DNA of 15,980 bases. Source: Thiopseudomonas sp. GTDB lineage: Bacteria; Pseudomonadota; Gammaproteobacteria; Pseudomonadales; Pseudomonadaceae. Where the stretch lies: positions 1-15,980 of the forward strand of contig JALOAC010000039.1 of assembly GCA_023228985.1 (NCBI GenBank). The letters run 5' to 3'. Below, piece by piece: positions 4,319 through 13,259 of the stretch. The notes under the pieces are model-generated. The model was not told the origin of the DNA, did no database searches, and saw only the letters and a list, made by a program, of their open reading frames with translations. Both the position numbers and the translations under genes were made by a program. Each line of letters begins with the position of its first letter. Position 1 is the stretch's first letter.

Positions 4319-7300
4319 ATGGCTTACTCATATACTGAGAAAAAACGTATCCGCAAGGACTTTAGCAAACTGCAGGATGTAATGGATGTGCCTTACTTGC
4401 TGGCAATCCAACTCGATTCTTACCGTGAATTTCTGCAGACTGGGGTAAGCAAAGACCAGTTTCGCGATATAGGTTTACATGCAGCATTTAAGTCTGTATT
4501 TCCAATTATTAGTTATTCAGGCAGTGCGGCGCTTGAATATGTTGGTTATCGCTTAGGTGAAGCACCTTTTGATGTAAAAGAGTGCACAATGCGCGGCGTT
4601 ACTTACGCTGCCCCTTTGCGCGTGAAAGTACGTTTGATTATTTTTGATCGTGAAGCATCCAATAAAACGATCAAGGATATTAAAGAGCAAGAAGTTTACA
4701 TGGGTGAAATTCCATTAATGACGGATAACGGTACTTTCGTCATCAATGGTACAGAGCGCGTAATTGTTTCTCAGCTACACCGCTCCCCAGGTGTGTTTTT
4801 TGACCATGACCGTGGCAAAACGCACAGTTCAGGCAAATTACTGTTCTCCGCACGTGTGATTCCATACCGTGGTTCATGGCTGGATTTTGAATTCGATGCC
4901 AAAGACTGCGTGTTCGTGCGTATCGACCGTCGTCGTAAATTACCAGCGACCGTGTTACTGCGTGCGCTGGGCTTCACCACAGAGGAAATATTATCTGATT
5001 TTTACCAGAACAATATTTTCCACATGTCAGATGAAGAAATCAGCCTTGAGTTGGTTCCTCAGCGTCTGCGTGGTGAGATTGCCACCTTTGATATCAAAGA
5101 TAAGGAAGGCAAGGTTATTGTTGAGCAAGGCCGTCGTATTACTTCGCGCCACATCAATCAAATGGAAAAAGCAGGTATCAATAAGCTTATTGTTCCTGCC
5201 GAGTATATTGTCGGCGCAACCATCGCTAAGCCTGTAATTCATCCTTCAACCGGTGAAATTCTAGCTGATTGTAATGCTGAAATTACCGATGAAATTTTAC
5301 AAGTACTGCAGAAAAACAAGATCGTTAGATTAGAGACGCTCTATATCAACGATATTGACTGTGGTCCTTTTATCTCAGATACGTTGCGCGTAGATGCATC
5401 TACCAACCAGCTTGAGGCCTTGGTAGAAATTTATCGCATGATGCGTCCCGGTGAGCCACCAACCAAAGACGCGGCTGAAAACTTATTCAAAAACTTATTC
5501 TTTGCCTCTGAGCGTTACGATTTATCAGCAGTTGGACGGATGAAGTTTAACCGCCGTATTGGTCGTGAAGAAATTATTGGCGAAGGCGTGCTAAGTAACC
5601 AAGACATCGTAGACGTGATCAAAACCTTGGTCGATATCCGTAACGGTAAAGGCATCGTTGATGATATCGACCACTTAGGTAACCGTCGAGTGCGCTGTGT
5701 TGGTGAGATGGCTGAAAACCAGTTCCGTATTGGTTTAGTGCGTGTTGAGCGTGCGGTCAAAGAACGTTTATCAATGGCAGAAAGCGAAGGCCTGATGCCG
5801 CAAGATTTGATCAACGCCAAGCCTGTAGCTGCCGCGGTTAAAGAGTTCTTTGGCTCCAGCCAGCTGTCACAGTTTATGGACCAAAACAATCCGCTGTCTG
5901 AGATTACCCATAAGCGCCGTGTTTCTGCACTGGGCCCAGGCGGTCTAACACGTGAGCGTGCTGGTTTTGAAGTGCGTGACGTACACCCGACTCACTATGG
6001 ACGTGTATGTCCGGTAGAAACTCCAGAAGGTCCAAACATTGGTTTGATTAACTCACTATCAACCTATGCGCGCACCAACGAGTACGGTTTCTTAGAAACG
6101 CCTTATCGTGTGGTGACTGAGGGTCGTGTTACTGATGAGATCGTCTTCCTTTCTGCAATTGAAGAAGCAGAGCACGTTATTGCGCAGGCATCTGCTGGTG
6201 TTAATGACAAGGGTGATTTGATTGAAGAGTTGGTAACAGTACGTCATCAAAACGAATTTACCGTTAAAGTACCTGCTGAAGTGACTTTGATGGATGTGTC
6301 ACCCAAACAGGTTGTGTCAGTTGCGGCATCGTTAATTCCGTTCTTAGAGCATGATGATGCTAACCGTGCACTGATGGGTTCAAACATGCAGCGCCAAGCT
6401 GTTCCTACATTGCGTGCTGATAAGCCGCTGGTAGGTACTGGTATGGAGCGCAACGTTGCGCGCGACTCAGGTGTGTGTGAAGTGGCGCGTCGTGGTGGTG
6501 TGATTGAGTCCGTTGATGCCAGCCGCATTGTTGTGCGTGTAAACGATGACGAAGCGGAAACCGGTGAAGCTGGGGTAGATATCTACAACCTAGTTAAGTA
6601 CACCCGTTCCAACCAGAACACCTGTATTAATCAGCGTCCACTTGTTAAGCAGGGCGATTTGATTAAGCGCGGCGATATTATGGCTGACGGCCCATCCACT
6701 GATATGGGTGAGCTGGCTCTTGGTCAGAATATGCGCGTGGCATTTATGCCGTGGAATGGTTACAACTTTGAAGACTCCATTTTGCTGTCTGAGCGTGTGG
6801 TGGAAGAAGATCGCTTTACTACTATCCACATTCAAGAGCTCACCTGTGTCTCGCGTGACACCAAGCTAGGTTCGGAAGAGATTACGTCAGATATTCCAAA
6901 CGTGGGTGAAGCGGCACTGAACAAGCTGGATGAAGCCGGTATTGTTTACGTGGGTGCTGAAGTCAACGCCGGTGATATTCTGGTGGGTAAGGTGACGCCT
7001 AAAGGCGAGACCCAGCTGACTCCAGAAGAAAAGCTGTTGCGCGCCATTTTTGGTGAGAAAGCTTCTGACGTTAAAGACACCTCGTTGCGCGTGCCTACAG
7101 GCACCACGGGCACTGTAATTGATGTGCAAGTGTTTACCCGTGATGGTGTCGAGCGTGATAGTCGTGCTTTAGCAATTCAGAAAATCCAGCTGGATCAGAT
7201 TCGTAAAGACTTAAACGAAGAGTTCCGCATTGTGGAAGGTGCAACATTCTCACGCTTGCGCTCACACCTCGTAGGCCACAAGGCTGATGGCGGTGCTGGT

Positions 7301-8401
7301 GTTAAGAAAGGTACTGAGCTGACTAACGAGATTCTTGATGGAATCGAATTGAACCAATGGTTCAAGCTACGTATGGCCGATGACAAGCTGAATGACGAGC
7401 TGGAAAAATCACAGGCTTACTTGTCTGATCGTCGCAAGCTCATAGATGAAAAGTTTGAGGATAAGAAGCGCAAGCTGACTCAGAGCGATGATCTAGCGCC
7501 AGGCGTACTGAAAATTGTTAAAGTTTACCTAGCAATTAAGCGTCGCATCCAGCCCGGTGATAAGATGGCCGGTCGTCACGGTAACAAAGGTGTAGTGTCT
7601 GTAATTATGCCGGTAGAAGACATGCCGCATGATGAAGATGGCGTACCTGTTGATATCGTACTTAACCCGCTGGGTGTACCTTCGCGAATGAACGTTGGTC
7701 AGGTTCTGGAAACTCACCTTGGCTTAGCGGCGCATGGTTTAGGTAAGAAGATTAACCTGATGCTTGAGCAACAGCGCAAGGTTATTGATTTACGTAAGTT
7801 CCTTAATAAGATCTATAACGAAATTGGCGGTGCTGACGAGGATAGAGTTAATCTAGAGCTGCTCAGCGACCAAGAAATTATGGATTTAGCGAACAACTTG
7901 CGCAATGGCGTGCCTATGGCTACACCTGTGTTTGATGGTGCATCTGAGCTTGAAATTAAAGCCATGCTCAAGCTAGCCGACTTGCCAGAAAGCGGGCAAA
8001 TGAAACTGTTTGATGGCCGTACGGGTGATGCTTTTGATCGTCCAGTAACCGTAGGTTACATGTATATGCTGAAGCTCAACCACTTGGTTGATGACAAGAT
8101 GCATGCCCGTTCTACAGGTTCATACAGCTTGGTTACTCAGCAGCCGCTCGGTGGTAAAGCACAGTTCGGTGGTCAGCGCTTCGGTGAGATGGAAGTGTGG
8201 GCGCTGGAAGCCTACGGCGCTGCATACACCCTGCAAGAAATGCTTACTGTTAAGTCGGATGACGTGAATGGCCGTACCAAGATGTATAAAAACATCGTTG
8301 ACGGTGATCATCGTATGGAAGCTGGTATGCCAGAGTCCTTTAACGTATTGATCAAAGAAATCCGTTCGCTCGGAATTGATATTGAATTGGAATCCGAATA
8401 A
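4319..8401 (+). CDS. rpoB: DNA-directed RNA polymerase subunit beta
   Basis: RpoB forms one pincer of RNA polymerase and, with RpoC, the active-site cleft. At 1360 residues it is slightly longer than E. coli RpoB (1342) and close to the Pseudomonas size. The rifampicin region begins GSSQLSQFMDQNNP (residues 512-525). The common resistance positions are wild-type: D521, S527, H531, R534, S536 and L538, matching E. coli 516, 522, 526, 529, 531 and 533. Rifampicin sensitivity is therefore expected. The active-site block KMAGRHGNKG carries K1082 and K1090 (E. coli K1065 and K1073). The C-terminal region SYSLVTQQPLGGKAQFGGQR, which packs against beta', is intact. The ATG at 4319 follows GGGGAA at 4308-4313. 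rpoC follows after a 61-nt spacer with a hairpin. Confidence 0.99.
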   Translation: MAYSYTEKKRIRKDFSKLQDVMDVPYLLAIQLDSYREFLQTGVSKDQFRDIGLHAAFKSVFPIISYSGSAALEYVGYRLGEAPFDVKECTMRGVTYAAPLRVKVRLIIFDREASNKTIKDIKEQEVYMGEIPLMTDNGTFVINGTERVIVSQLHRSPGVFFDHDRGKTHSSGKLLFSARVIPYRGSWLDFEFDAKDCVFVRIDRRRKLPATVLLRALGFTTEEILSDFYQNNIFHMSDEEISLELVPQRLRGEIATFDIKDKEGKVIVEQGRRITSRHINQMEKAGINKLIVPAEYIVGATIAKPVIHPSTGEILADCNAEITDEILQVLQKNKIVRLETLYINDIDCGPFISDTLRVDASTNQLEALVEIYRMMRPGEPPTKDAAENLFKNLFFASERYDLSAVGRMKFNRRIGREEIIGEGVLSNQDIVDVIKTLVDIRNGKGIVDDIDHLGNRRVRCVGEMAENQFRIGLVRVERAVKERLSMAESEGLMPQDLINAKPVAAAVKEFFGSSQLSQFMDQNNPLSEITHKRRVSALGPGGLTRERAGFEVRDVHPTHYGRVCPVETPEGPNIGLINSLSTYARTNEYGFLETPYRVVTEGRVTDEIVFLSAIEEAEHVIAQASAGVNDKGDLIEELVTVRHQNEFTVKVPAEVTLMDVSPKQVVSVAASLIPFLEHDDANRALMGSNMQRQAVPTLRADKPLVGTGMERNVARDSGVCEVARRGGVIESVDASRIVVRVNDDEAETGEAGVDIYNLVKYTRSNQNTCINQRPLVKQGDLIKRGDIMADGPSTDMGELALGQNMRVAFMPWNGYNFEDSILLSERVVEEDRFTTIHIQELTCVSRDTKLGSEEITSDIPNVGEAALNKLDEAGIVYVGAEVNAGDILVGKVTPKGETQLTPEEKLLRAIFGEKASDVKDTSLRVPTGTTGTVIDVQVFTRDGVERDSRALAIQKIQLDQIRKDLNEEFRIVEGATFSRLRSHLVGHKADGGAGVKKGTELTNEILDGIELNQWFKLRMADDKLNDELEKSQAYLSDRRKLIDEKFEDKKRKLTQSDDLAPGVLKIVKVYLAIKRRIQPGDKMAGRHGNKGVVSVIMPVEDMPHDEDGVPVDIVLNPLGVPSRMNVGQVLETHLGLAAHGLGKKINLMLEQQRKVIDLRKFLNKIYNEIGGADEDRVNLELLSDQEIMDLANNLRNGVPMATPVFDGASELEIKAMLKLADLPESGQMKLFDGRTGDAFDRPVTVGYMYMLKLNHLVDDKMHARSTGSYSLVTQQPLGGKAQFGGQRFGEMEVWALEAYGAAYTLQEMLTVKSDDVNGRTKMYKNIVDGDHRMEAGMPESFNVLIKEIRSLGIDIELESE

Positions 8402-8416
8402 CCCGCGTGCGTATTA

Positions 8417-8439
8417 GCAGTGCTGCCTTGCAGCACTGC
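8417..8439 (+). promoter_or_regulatory. Strong hairpin in the rpoB-rpoC spacer
   Basis: GCAGTGCTG (8417-8425) and CAGCACTGC (8431-8439) form a perfect 9-bp stem around CCTTG. The first and last loop bases could add a tenth pair. The sequence after it is C-rich with no T run, so it is not an intrinsic terminator. It ends 10 nt before the strong rpoC Shine-Dalgarno AGGAGG (8450-8455). Possible roles are keeping the ribosome-binding site free of other pairing, stabilising or processing the mRNA, or pausing polymerase. Confidence 0.55.
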
Positions 8440-8462
8440 CCGCTCCGTCAGGAGGAAAGGCC

Positions 8463-11400
8463 TTGAAAGACTTATTGAATTTAATTAAAAACCAGAACGA
8501 AGTGGAAGAGTTTGATGCGATTAAGATTTCTTTAGCATCACCGGAACTGATTCGTTCTTGGTCGTTTGGCGAAGTTAAAAAGCCAGAAACCATTAACTAC
8601 CGTACCTTCAAGCCAGAGCGTGATGGTTTGTTCTGCGCCAAAATCTTTGGTCCGGTTAAAGACTATGAGTGCTTGTGCGGTAAGTACAAACGCCTAAAGC
8701 ATCGCGGTGTGATCTGTGAGAAGTGCGGTGTTGAAGTAGCGCTGTCCAAAGTGCGCCGTGAGCGTATGGCGCACATTGAGCTGGCTTCGCCTGTTGCGCA
8801 TATTTGGTTTCTAAAGTCACTGCCAAGCCGTATCGGTTTGTTGCTGGATATGACGTTGCGCGACATCGAGCGTGTGCTTTACTTTGAAAGCTACGTGGTG
8901 GTTGAACCGGGTCAGGCAGAGGGGCTAGAAAAGTTCCAGCTGCTGAATGACGAGCAGTATTACGAAGCGTTAGAAGAATATGGCGACGAGTTCGATGCAC
9001 GAATGGGTGCTGAAGCAATTCGGGAGTTGTTGATTAGTCTTGATTTGGAATATGAAATCAATACCTTGCGTGAAGAAATCCCGCAGACTAACTCAGAAAC
9101 CAAAATCAAAAAGCTGTCCAAGCGTTTAAAGCTGATGGAAGCCTTCCATACTTCAGGTAATAAGCCTGAGTGGATGATTTTCACAGTGTTACCGGTTCTG
9201 CCGCCTGACTTACGTCCGCTGGTTCCTTTGGACGGTGGCCGTTTTGCGACCTCAGATCTTAACGATCTATACCGCCGTGTGATCAACCGTAATAACCGTT
9301 TGAAGCGCCTGCTAGAGCTGTCTGCGCCAGATATTATTGTGCGTAACGAAAAGCGTATGCTGCAAGAGTCGGTTGATGCACTGTTAGATAACGGTCGTCG
9401 CGGGCGCGCCATTACTGGCAGCAACAAGCGTCCGTTAAAATCCTTGGCTGATATGATCAAGGGTAAGCAGGGTCGTTTCCGTCAGAACTTGCTTGGTAAG
9501 CGTGTTGACTATTCGGGTCGTTCCGTAATTGTGGTTGGACCTACACTGCGCTTGCACCAGTGCGGTTTGCCGAAGAAAATGGCGCTGGAATTATTTAAGC
9601 CCTTTATTTTCGGTAAGCTTGAAGAGCGTGGCTTGGCGACAACGATTAAAGCTGCTAAGAAAATGGTTGAGCGCGAGCTGCCAGAAGTATGGGATGTTCT
9701 TGCTGAAGTTATTCGCGAACACCCAGTACTGCTGAACCGTGCGCCTACGCTTCACCGTCTAGGTATTCAGGCGTTTGAGCCGGTGCTGATTGAAGGTAAA
9801 GCCATTCAGTTACACCCACTAGTCTGTGCGGCTTATAACGCTGACTTTGACGGTGACCAAATGGCAGTACACGTGCCGCTGACTATTGAAGCTCAGCTGG
9901 AAGCGCGTGCGTTAATGATGTCAACCAACAATATTTTGTCACCTGCCAATGGCGAGCCAATCATTGTTCCTTCACAGGACGTGGTATTGGGTCTTTACTA
10001 CATGACCCGTGAGGCGATTAACGTTAAGGGTGAGGGCCGTATTTTTGCAGACCTGCAAGAAGTTGACCGTGCCTACCGTTCAGGACAGGCAGCACTGCAT
10101 GCTAAAGTTAAAGTGCGTATCTTTGAGAAGGTTATTGATACCAGCGGCGGCGTTATTGAGCAGACTCGCATAGTAGATACCACAATCGGTCGTGCGCTGT
10201 TATTCCAAATCGTACCCTTAGGCTTGTCTTACGATTTGGTTAACCAGCCAATGAAAAAGAAGGCGATTTCTAACCTGATCAACCAGTGCTACCGCGTAGT
10301 TGGTCTAAAAGAAACTGTTATCTTTGCCGACCAACTGATGTATGCAGGTTTCGCTTATTCAACCATTTCTGGTGTCTCTGTAGGTGTGAATGACTTCGTT
10401 ATTCCGCAAGAGAAAGCCAAAATTATTGATCGTGCAACCAATGAAGTTAAAGAAATTGAAAAGCAGTTCTCTAACGGTTTGGTTACCCAAGGCGAGAAAT
10501 ACAACAAGGTAATTGACCTTTGGTCCAAAGCTAACGACGAAATCTCCAAGGCGATGATGACTAACCTGTCAAGCGAGCCAGTGATTGATCGTGACGGTAA
10601 AAAGACTACGCAAGAGTCCTTTAACTCCATGTATATGATGGCGGATTCAGGTGCTCGAGGTTCTGCAGCGCAGATTCGTCAGCTCGCTGGTATGCGTGGC
10701 CTGATGGCCAAACCAGACGGTTCTATTATTGAAACGCCAATTACTGCGAACTTCCGTGAAGGTCTAAACGTTCTGCAGTACTTTATTTCTACCCACGGTG
10801 CGCGTAAAGGTCTTGCGGATACGGCTCTTAAAACAGCTAACTCCGGATACCTAACGCGTCGTCTCGTGGACGTAGCGCAGGACTTGGTCGTAACTGAGTT
10901 TGACTGTGGTACAGAGGAAGGTCTGTGGATGACACCGCACATTGAAGGCGGTGATGTTGTTGAGCCGCTGGGCGAGCGCGTATTGGGCCGAGTAGTGGCA
11001 CGCGATGTGGTTGACCCTGTCAGCAATGAAGTGCTGGTTCCTGCCGGTACATTAGTTGATGAGAAGTGGGTTGATTACATTGAGAACAACAGTATTGATG
11101 AAATCTTGGTGCGCTCTTCACTTACCTGCGAAACACGTCATGGAATTTGCTCCAACTGTTATGGTCGCGACCTTGCGCGTGGTCACCTAGTGAATCAGGG
11201 TGAGGCAGTGGGCGTAATTGCTGCCCAGTCCATTGGTGAGCCGGGTACACAGTTAACGATGCGTACGTTCCACATCGGTGGTGCTGCAAGCCGTACTTCC
11301 GCTACAGACAGCGTACAGGTTAAAAATGGCGGTACAGTGCGCCTCATTAACCTTAAGCATGTAACGCGTGAAGATAAATCACTGGTTTCAGTGTCACGTT

Positions 11401-12662
11401 CTGGTGAGTTAGCTATCGCTGATGAGTTTGGTCGTGAGCGTGAGCGTTATAAGCTGCCCTACGGTGCAGTGGTTTCAGTTGCAGAAGGCGAAACAGTAAA
11501 AGCCGGCGCAATCGTAGCTAAGTGGGATCCGCATACTCACCCAATTGTCAGTGAAACTACCGGTATTGTTCAGTTTGTTGGTATGGAAAGTGGTATTACC
11601 ATTAAACGTCAGACAGATGAACTAACCGGCTTAACCAATATCGAAGTAATGGATGCTCAAGAACGTCCAGCTGCTGGTAAGGATATTCGTTCAGCGATTA
11701 AGCTGGTTGACGATAAGGGTGAAGACTTACTTATCCCAGGTACAGACTTAATTGCACAGTATTTCTTGCCGGCCCATGCTTTGGTCAGTTTGAATGACGG
11801 TGATAGAATCAGCATTGGTGATGTAATTGCGCGTATTCCGCAAGAAACCTCTAAAACCCGTGATATTACCGGTGGTCTGCCACGCGTTGCTGACTTATTT
11901 GAAGCGCGTCGTCCAAAAGAAGCCTCTATTCTGGCTGAAATCAGCGGTATTATTTCCTTCGGTAAAGAAACCAAAGGCAAGCGTCGCTTGGTGATTACGC
12001 CAACTGACGGCAGCGATCCTTATGAAGAATTAATTCATAAGTGGCGTCACCTGAACGTGTTTGAGGGTGAGCAGGTAAGCCGCGGTGAAGTGATTTCTGA
12101 TGGTCCAAGCAACCCGCATGATATCTTGCGTTTGCTCGGTGTTAGTGCCTTAGCGCGTTACATTGTTACTGAAATTCAAGAAGTTTATCGTTTGCAGGGT
12201 GTGAAAATTAACGATAAGCACATTGAAACAATCCTGCGTCAAATGCTGCGCAAAGTGGATATCCTTGAGTCAGGTGATTCAAATTTCATCAAAGGCGAGC
12301 AGGTTGAGTTCACTAACGTGTTGCAGGAAAACGAAGAATTAGCGGCTAAAGATCGGTTTGCCGCTAAGTATGAGCGTGTATTGCTGGGTATTACTAAGGC
12401 ATCGCTGTCAACTGAATCCTTTATTTCAGCGGCTTCGTTCCAGGAAACAACACGTGTTCTGACAGAAGCAGCGGTAACAGGAAAACGTGACTTCTTACGT
12501 GGCTTGAAAGAAAACGTAGTAGTTGGACGTTTGATTCCAGCCGGTACAGGTTTGACATACCATGCTGAACGTAAGCGCAGACGTGGTAATGTTGATACAA
12601 AACAAGATGTTAGTGCGACTGAGTTCGAAGCATTCAGTGAAGCATTAAATTCAATTGAGTAG
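8463..12662 (+). CDS. rpoC: DNA-directed RNA polymerase subunit beta'
   Basis: RpoC forms the other pincer and holds the catalytic magnesium. The protein is 1399 residues, the usual size in Pseudomonadaceae. The N-terminal zinc-binding domain has C70, C72, C85 and C88. The catalytic NADFDGDQMAVH block places the Mg-binding aspartates at D461, D463 and D465. The second zinc site has C815, C889, C896 and C899. The bridge-helix/trigger-loop area includes IAAQSIGEPGTQLTMRTFH. The start is TTG at 8463, chosen because it gives the conserved MKDLLNLIKNQ start and sits 7 nt after a near-perfect AGGAGG (8450-8455). The extreme C-terminus is variable in the family. A hairpin overlaps the TAG stop, followed by the str-operon promoter. 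Confidence 0.98.
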   Translation: MKDLLNLIKNQNEVEEFDAIKISLASPELIRSWSFGEVKKPETINYRTFKPERDGLFCAKIFGPVKDYECLCGKYKRLKHRGVICEKCGVEVALSKVRRERMAHIELASPVAHIWFLKSLPSRIGLLLDMTLRDIERVLYFESYVVVEPGQAEGLEKFQLLNDEQYYEALEEYGDEFDARMGAEAIRELLISLDLEYEINTLREEIPQTNSETKIKKLSKRLKLMEAFHTSGNKPEWMIFTVLPVLPPDLRPLVPLDGGRFATSDLNDLYRRVINRNNRLKRLLELSAPDIIVRNEKRMLQESVDALLDNGRRGRAITGSNKRPLKSLADMIKGKQGRFRQNLLGKRVDYSGRSVIVVGPTLRLHQCGLPKKMALELFKPFIFGKLEERGLATTIKAAKKMVERELPEVWDVLAEVIREHPVLLNRAPTLHRLGIQAFEPVLIEGKAIQLHPLVCAAYNADFDGDQMAVHVPLTIEAQLEARALMMSTNNILSPANGEPIIVPSQDVVLGLYYMTREAINVKGEGRIFADLQEVDRAYRSGQAALHAKVKVRIFEKVIDTSGGVIEQTRIVDTTIGRALLFQIVPLGLSYDLVNQPMKKKAISNLINQCYRVVGLKETVIFADQLMYAGFAYSTISGVSVGVNDFVIPQEKAKIIDRATNEVKEIEKQFSNGLVTQGEKYNKVIDLWSKANDEISKAMMTNLSSEPVIDRDGKKTTQESFNSMYMMADSGARGSAAQIRQLAGMRGLMAKPDGSIIETPITANFREGLNVLQYFISTHGARKGLADTALKTANSGYLTRRLVDVAQDLVVTEFDCGTEEGLWMTPHIEGGDVVEPLGERVLGRVVARDVVDPVSNEVLVPAGTLVDEKWVDYIENNSIDEILVRSSLTCETRHGICSNCYGRDLARGHLVNQGEAVGVIAAQSIGEPGTQLTMRTFHIGGAASRTSATDSVQVKNGGTVRLINLKHVTREDKSLVSVSRSGELAIADEFGRERERYKLPYGAVVSVAEGETVKAGAIVAKWDPHTHPIVSETTGIVQFVGMESGITIKRQTDELTGLTNIEVMDAQERPAAGKDIRSAIKLVDDKGEDLLIPGTDLIAQYFLPAHALVSLNDGDRISIGDVIARIPQETSKTRDITGGLPRVADLFEARRPKEASILAEISGIISFGKETKGKRRLVITPTDGSDPYEELIHKWRHLNVFEGEQVSRGEVISDGPSNPHDILRLLGVSALARYIVTEIQEVYRLQGVKINDKHIETILRQMLRKVDILESGDSNFIKGEQVEFTNVLQENEELAAKDRFAAKYERVLLGITKASLSTESFISAASFQETTRVLTEAAVTGKRDFLRGLKENVVVGRLIPAGTGLTYHAERKRRRGNVDTKQDVSATEFEAFSEALNSIE

Positions 12663-12689
12663 CTAAGCTCCTAGACGGGTAGCTTAGTT
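12661..12689 (+). terminator. Hairpin at the rpoC stop, possible weak terminator
   Basis: AGCTAAGCT (12661-12669) pairs with AGCTTAGTT (12681-12689): nine pairs including one G-U, with an 11-nt loop that may close further through CC/GG. Only TTCTTG follows, so the T run is weak. It starts inside the rpoC stop codon and ends 1 nt before the next -35 box. It could end rpoBC transcription in part or protect the mRNA 3' end. Confidence 0.4.
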
Positions 12690-12690
12690 C

Positions 12691-12719
12691 TTGACGTGGG
12701 TCGAGACAGTAACTAGAAT
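12691..12719 (+). promoter_or_regulatory. Sigma-70-type promoter of the rpsL-rpsG-fusA-tuf operon
   Basis: TTGACG (12691-12696) and TAGAAT (12714-12719) each match the sigma-70 consensus at 5 of 6 positions and are separated by the ideal 17 nt. The expected start is near 12726, giving an rpsL leader of about 70 nt. The position between rpoC and rpsL is where a str-operon promoter is expected. Activity is inferred; the hexamers are visible. Confidence 0.75.
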
Positions 12720-12736
12720 CTTGTACCCTTAAATTC

Positions 12737-12788
12737 GGTGGGGCTTGGGCCTCACCTTGTTAATTATTGTCGAAAGACAAAAGTGGAG
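12737..12788 (+). promoter_or_regulatory. rpsL leader: two hairpins and ribosome-binding site
   Basis: GGTGGGGC (12737-12744) pairs with GCCTCACC (12749-12756), eight pairs with one G-U around a TTGG tetraloop. A moderately T-rich stretch (TTGTTAATTATTG) follows, which may allow partial termination. A second hairpin, TTGTC/GACAA (12767-12780), is capped by a GAAA tetraloop of the stable GNRA class. Shine-Dalgarno TGGAG (12784-12788) lies 7 nt before the rpsL ATG. Both hairpins would lie within the 5' leader if the promoter just upstream is correct. An attenuator or mRNA-stability role is possible but unproven. Confidence 0.45.
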
Positions 12789-12795
12789 CATTTAG

Positions 12796-13167
12796 ATGGC
12801 AACAGTAAACCAGCTAGTGCGCAAGCCGCGTAAGCGTATCGTCGATAAAAACGACGTTCCTGCGCTACAGGGTTGCCCACAGCGTCGTGGAGTATGTACT
12901 CGTGTATATACAACCACACCAAAAAAGCCGAACTCAGCACTACGTAAAGTGTGTCGTGTTCGTTTAACCAACGGCTTTGAAGTGTCCTCTTACATTGGTG
13001 GTGAAGGCCACAACCTGCAAGAGCACAGCGTTGTATTAATTCGTGGTGGTCGTGTTAAAGACTTGCCTGGTGTGCGTTATCACACCGTGCGTGGTTCTTT
13101 AGATACTTCCGGTGTTAAGGATCGCAAGCAGGGCCGTTCTAAGTACGGTACCAAGCGTCCTAAGTAA
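12796..13167 (+). CDS. rpsL: 30S ribosomal protein S12
   Basis: S12 sits at the decoding centre and controls translational accuracy. The 123-residue protein matches the family length. The TTTPKKPNSALRK loop contains K43, and GRVKDLPGVRYH contains K88. Both are the usual streptomycin-resistance positions and both are wild-type, so sensitivity at this target is expected. D89, next to K88, is the aspartate methylthiolated by RimO in E. coli. The start MATVNQLVRKPR is conserved. It is the first gene of the str operon here, and its last codons can base-pair with the spacer before rpsG. Confidence 0.99.
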   Translation: MATVNQLVRKPRKRIVDKNDVPALQGCPQRRGVCTRVYTTTPKKPNSALRKVCRVRLTNGFEVSSYIGGEGHNLQEHSVVLIRGGRVKDLPGVRYHTVRGSLDTSGVKDRKQGRSKYGTKRPK

Positions 13168-13228
13168 ATTTTTTATTAATCCGAGTCGATAAGAGTAAGG
13201 TCGGACGCTTTTTTAAAAGCAGTTCCGA
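13153..13228 (+). promoter_or_regulatory. Candidate S7 translational operator between rpsL and rpsG
   Basis: In E. coli, S7 binds the S12-S7 intercistronic RNA and represses translation. The spacer here is a similar 92 nt and has three competing helices sharing one segment. AAGCGTCC (13153-13160, inside the last rpsL codons) pairs perfectly with GGACGCTT (13203-13210). TCCGA (13180-13184) pairs with TCGGA (13201-13205). TCGGA (13201-13205) also pairs with TCCGA (13224-13228), enclosing the inverted repeat GCTTTT/AAAAGC (13207-13220). The pairings are visible. S7 binding is inferred from position and the E. coli precedent. Confidence 0.5.
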
Positions 13229-13259
13229 GCTAACCTGAAGACCGTTTGAGGGCTTATCA

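Noticed and set aside
5852..5935. Possible rifampicin-resistance changes in rpoB
   Set aside because: The positions equivalent to E. coli 516, 522, 526, 529, 531 and 533 all carry wild-type residues. The only difference seen in the core is a conservative Ile-to-Val change.
8960..9460. Long antisense open frames within rpoC (for example 166 codons on the minus strand)
   Set aside because: They lie entirely inside a clearly conserved rpoC reading frame, have no ribosome-binding site or recognisable protein features, and look like codon-bias shadows.
12922..13062. Possible streptomycin-resistance changes in rpsL
   Set aside because: K43 and K88 are both lysine, as in sensitive strains.
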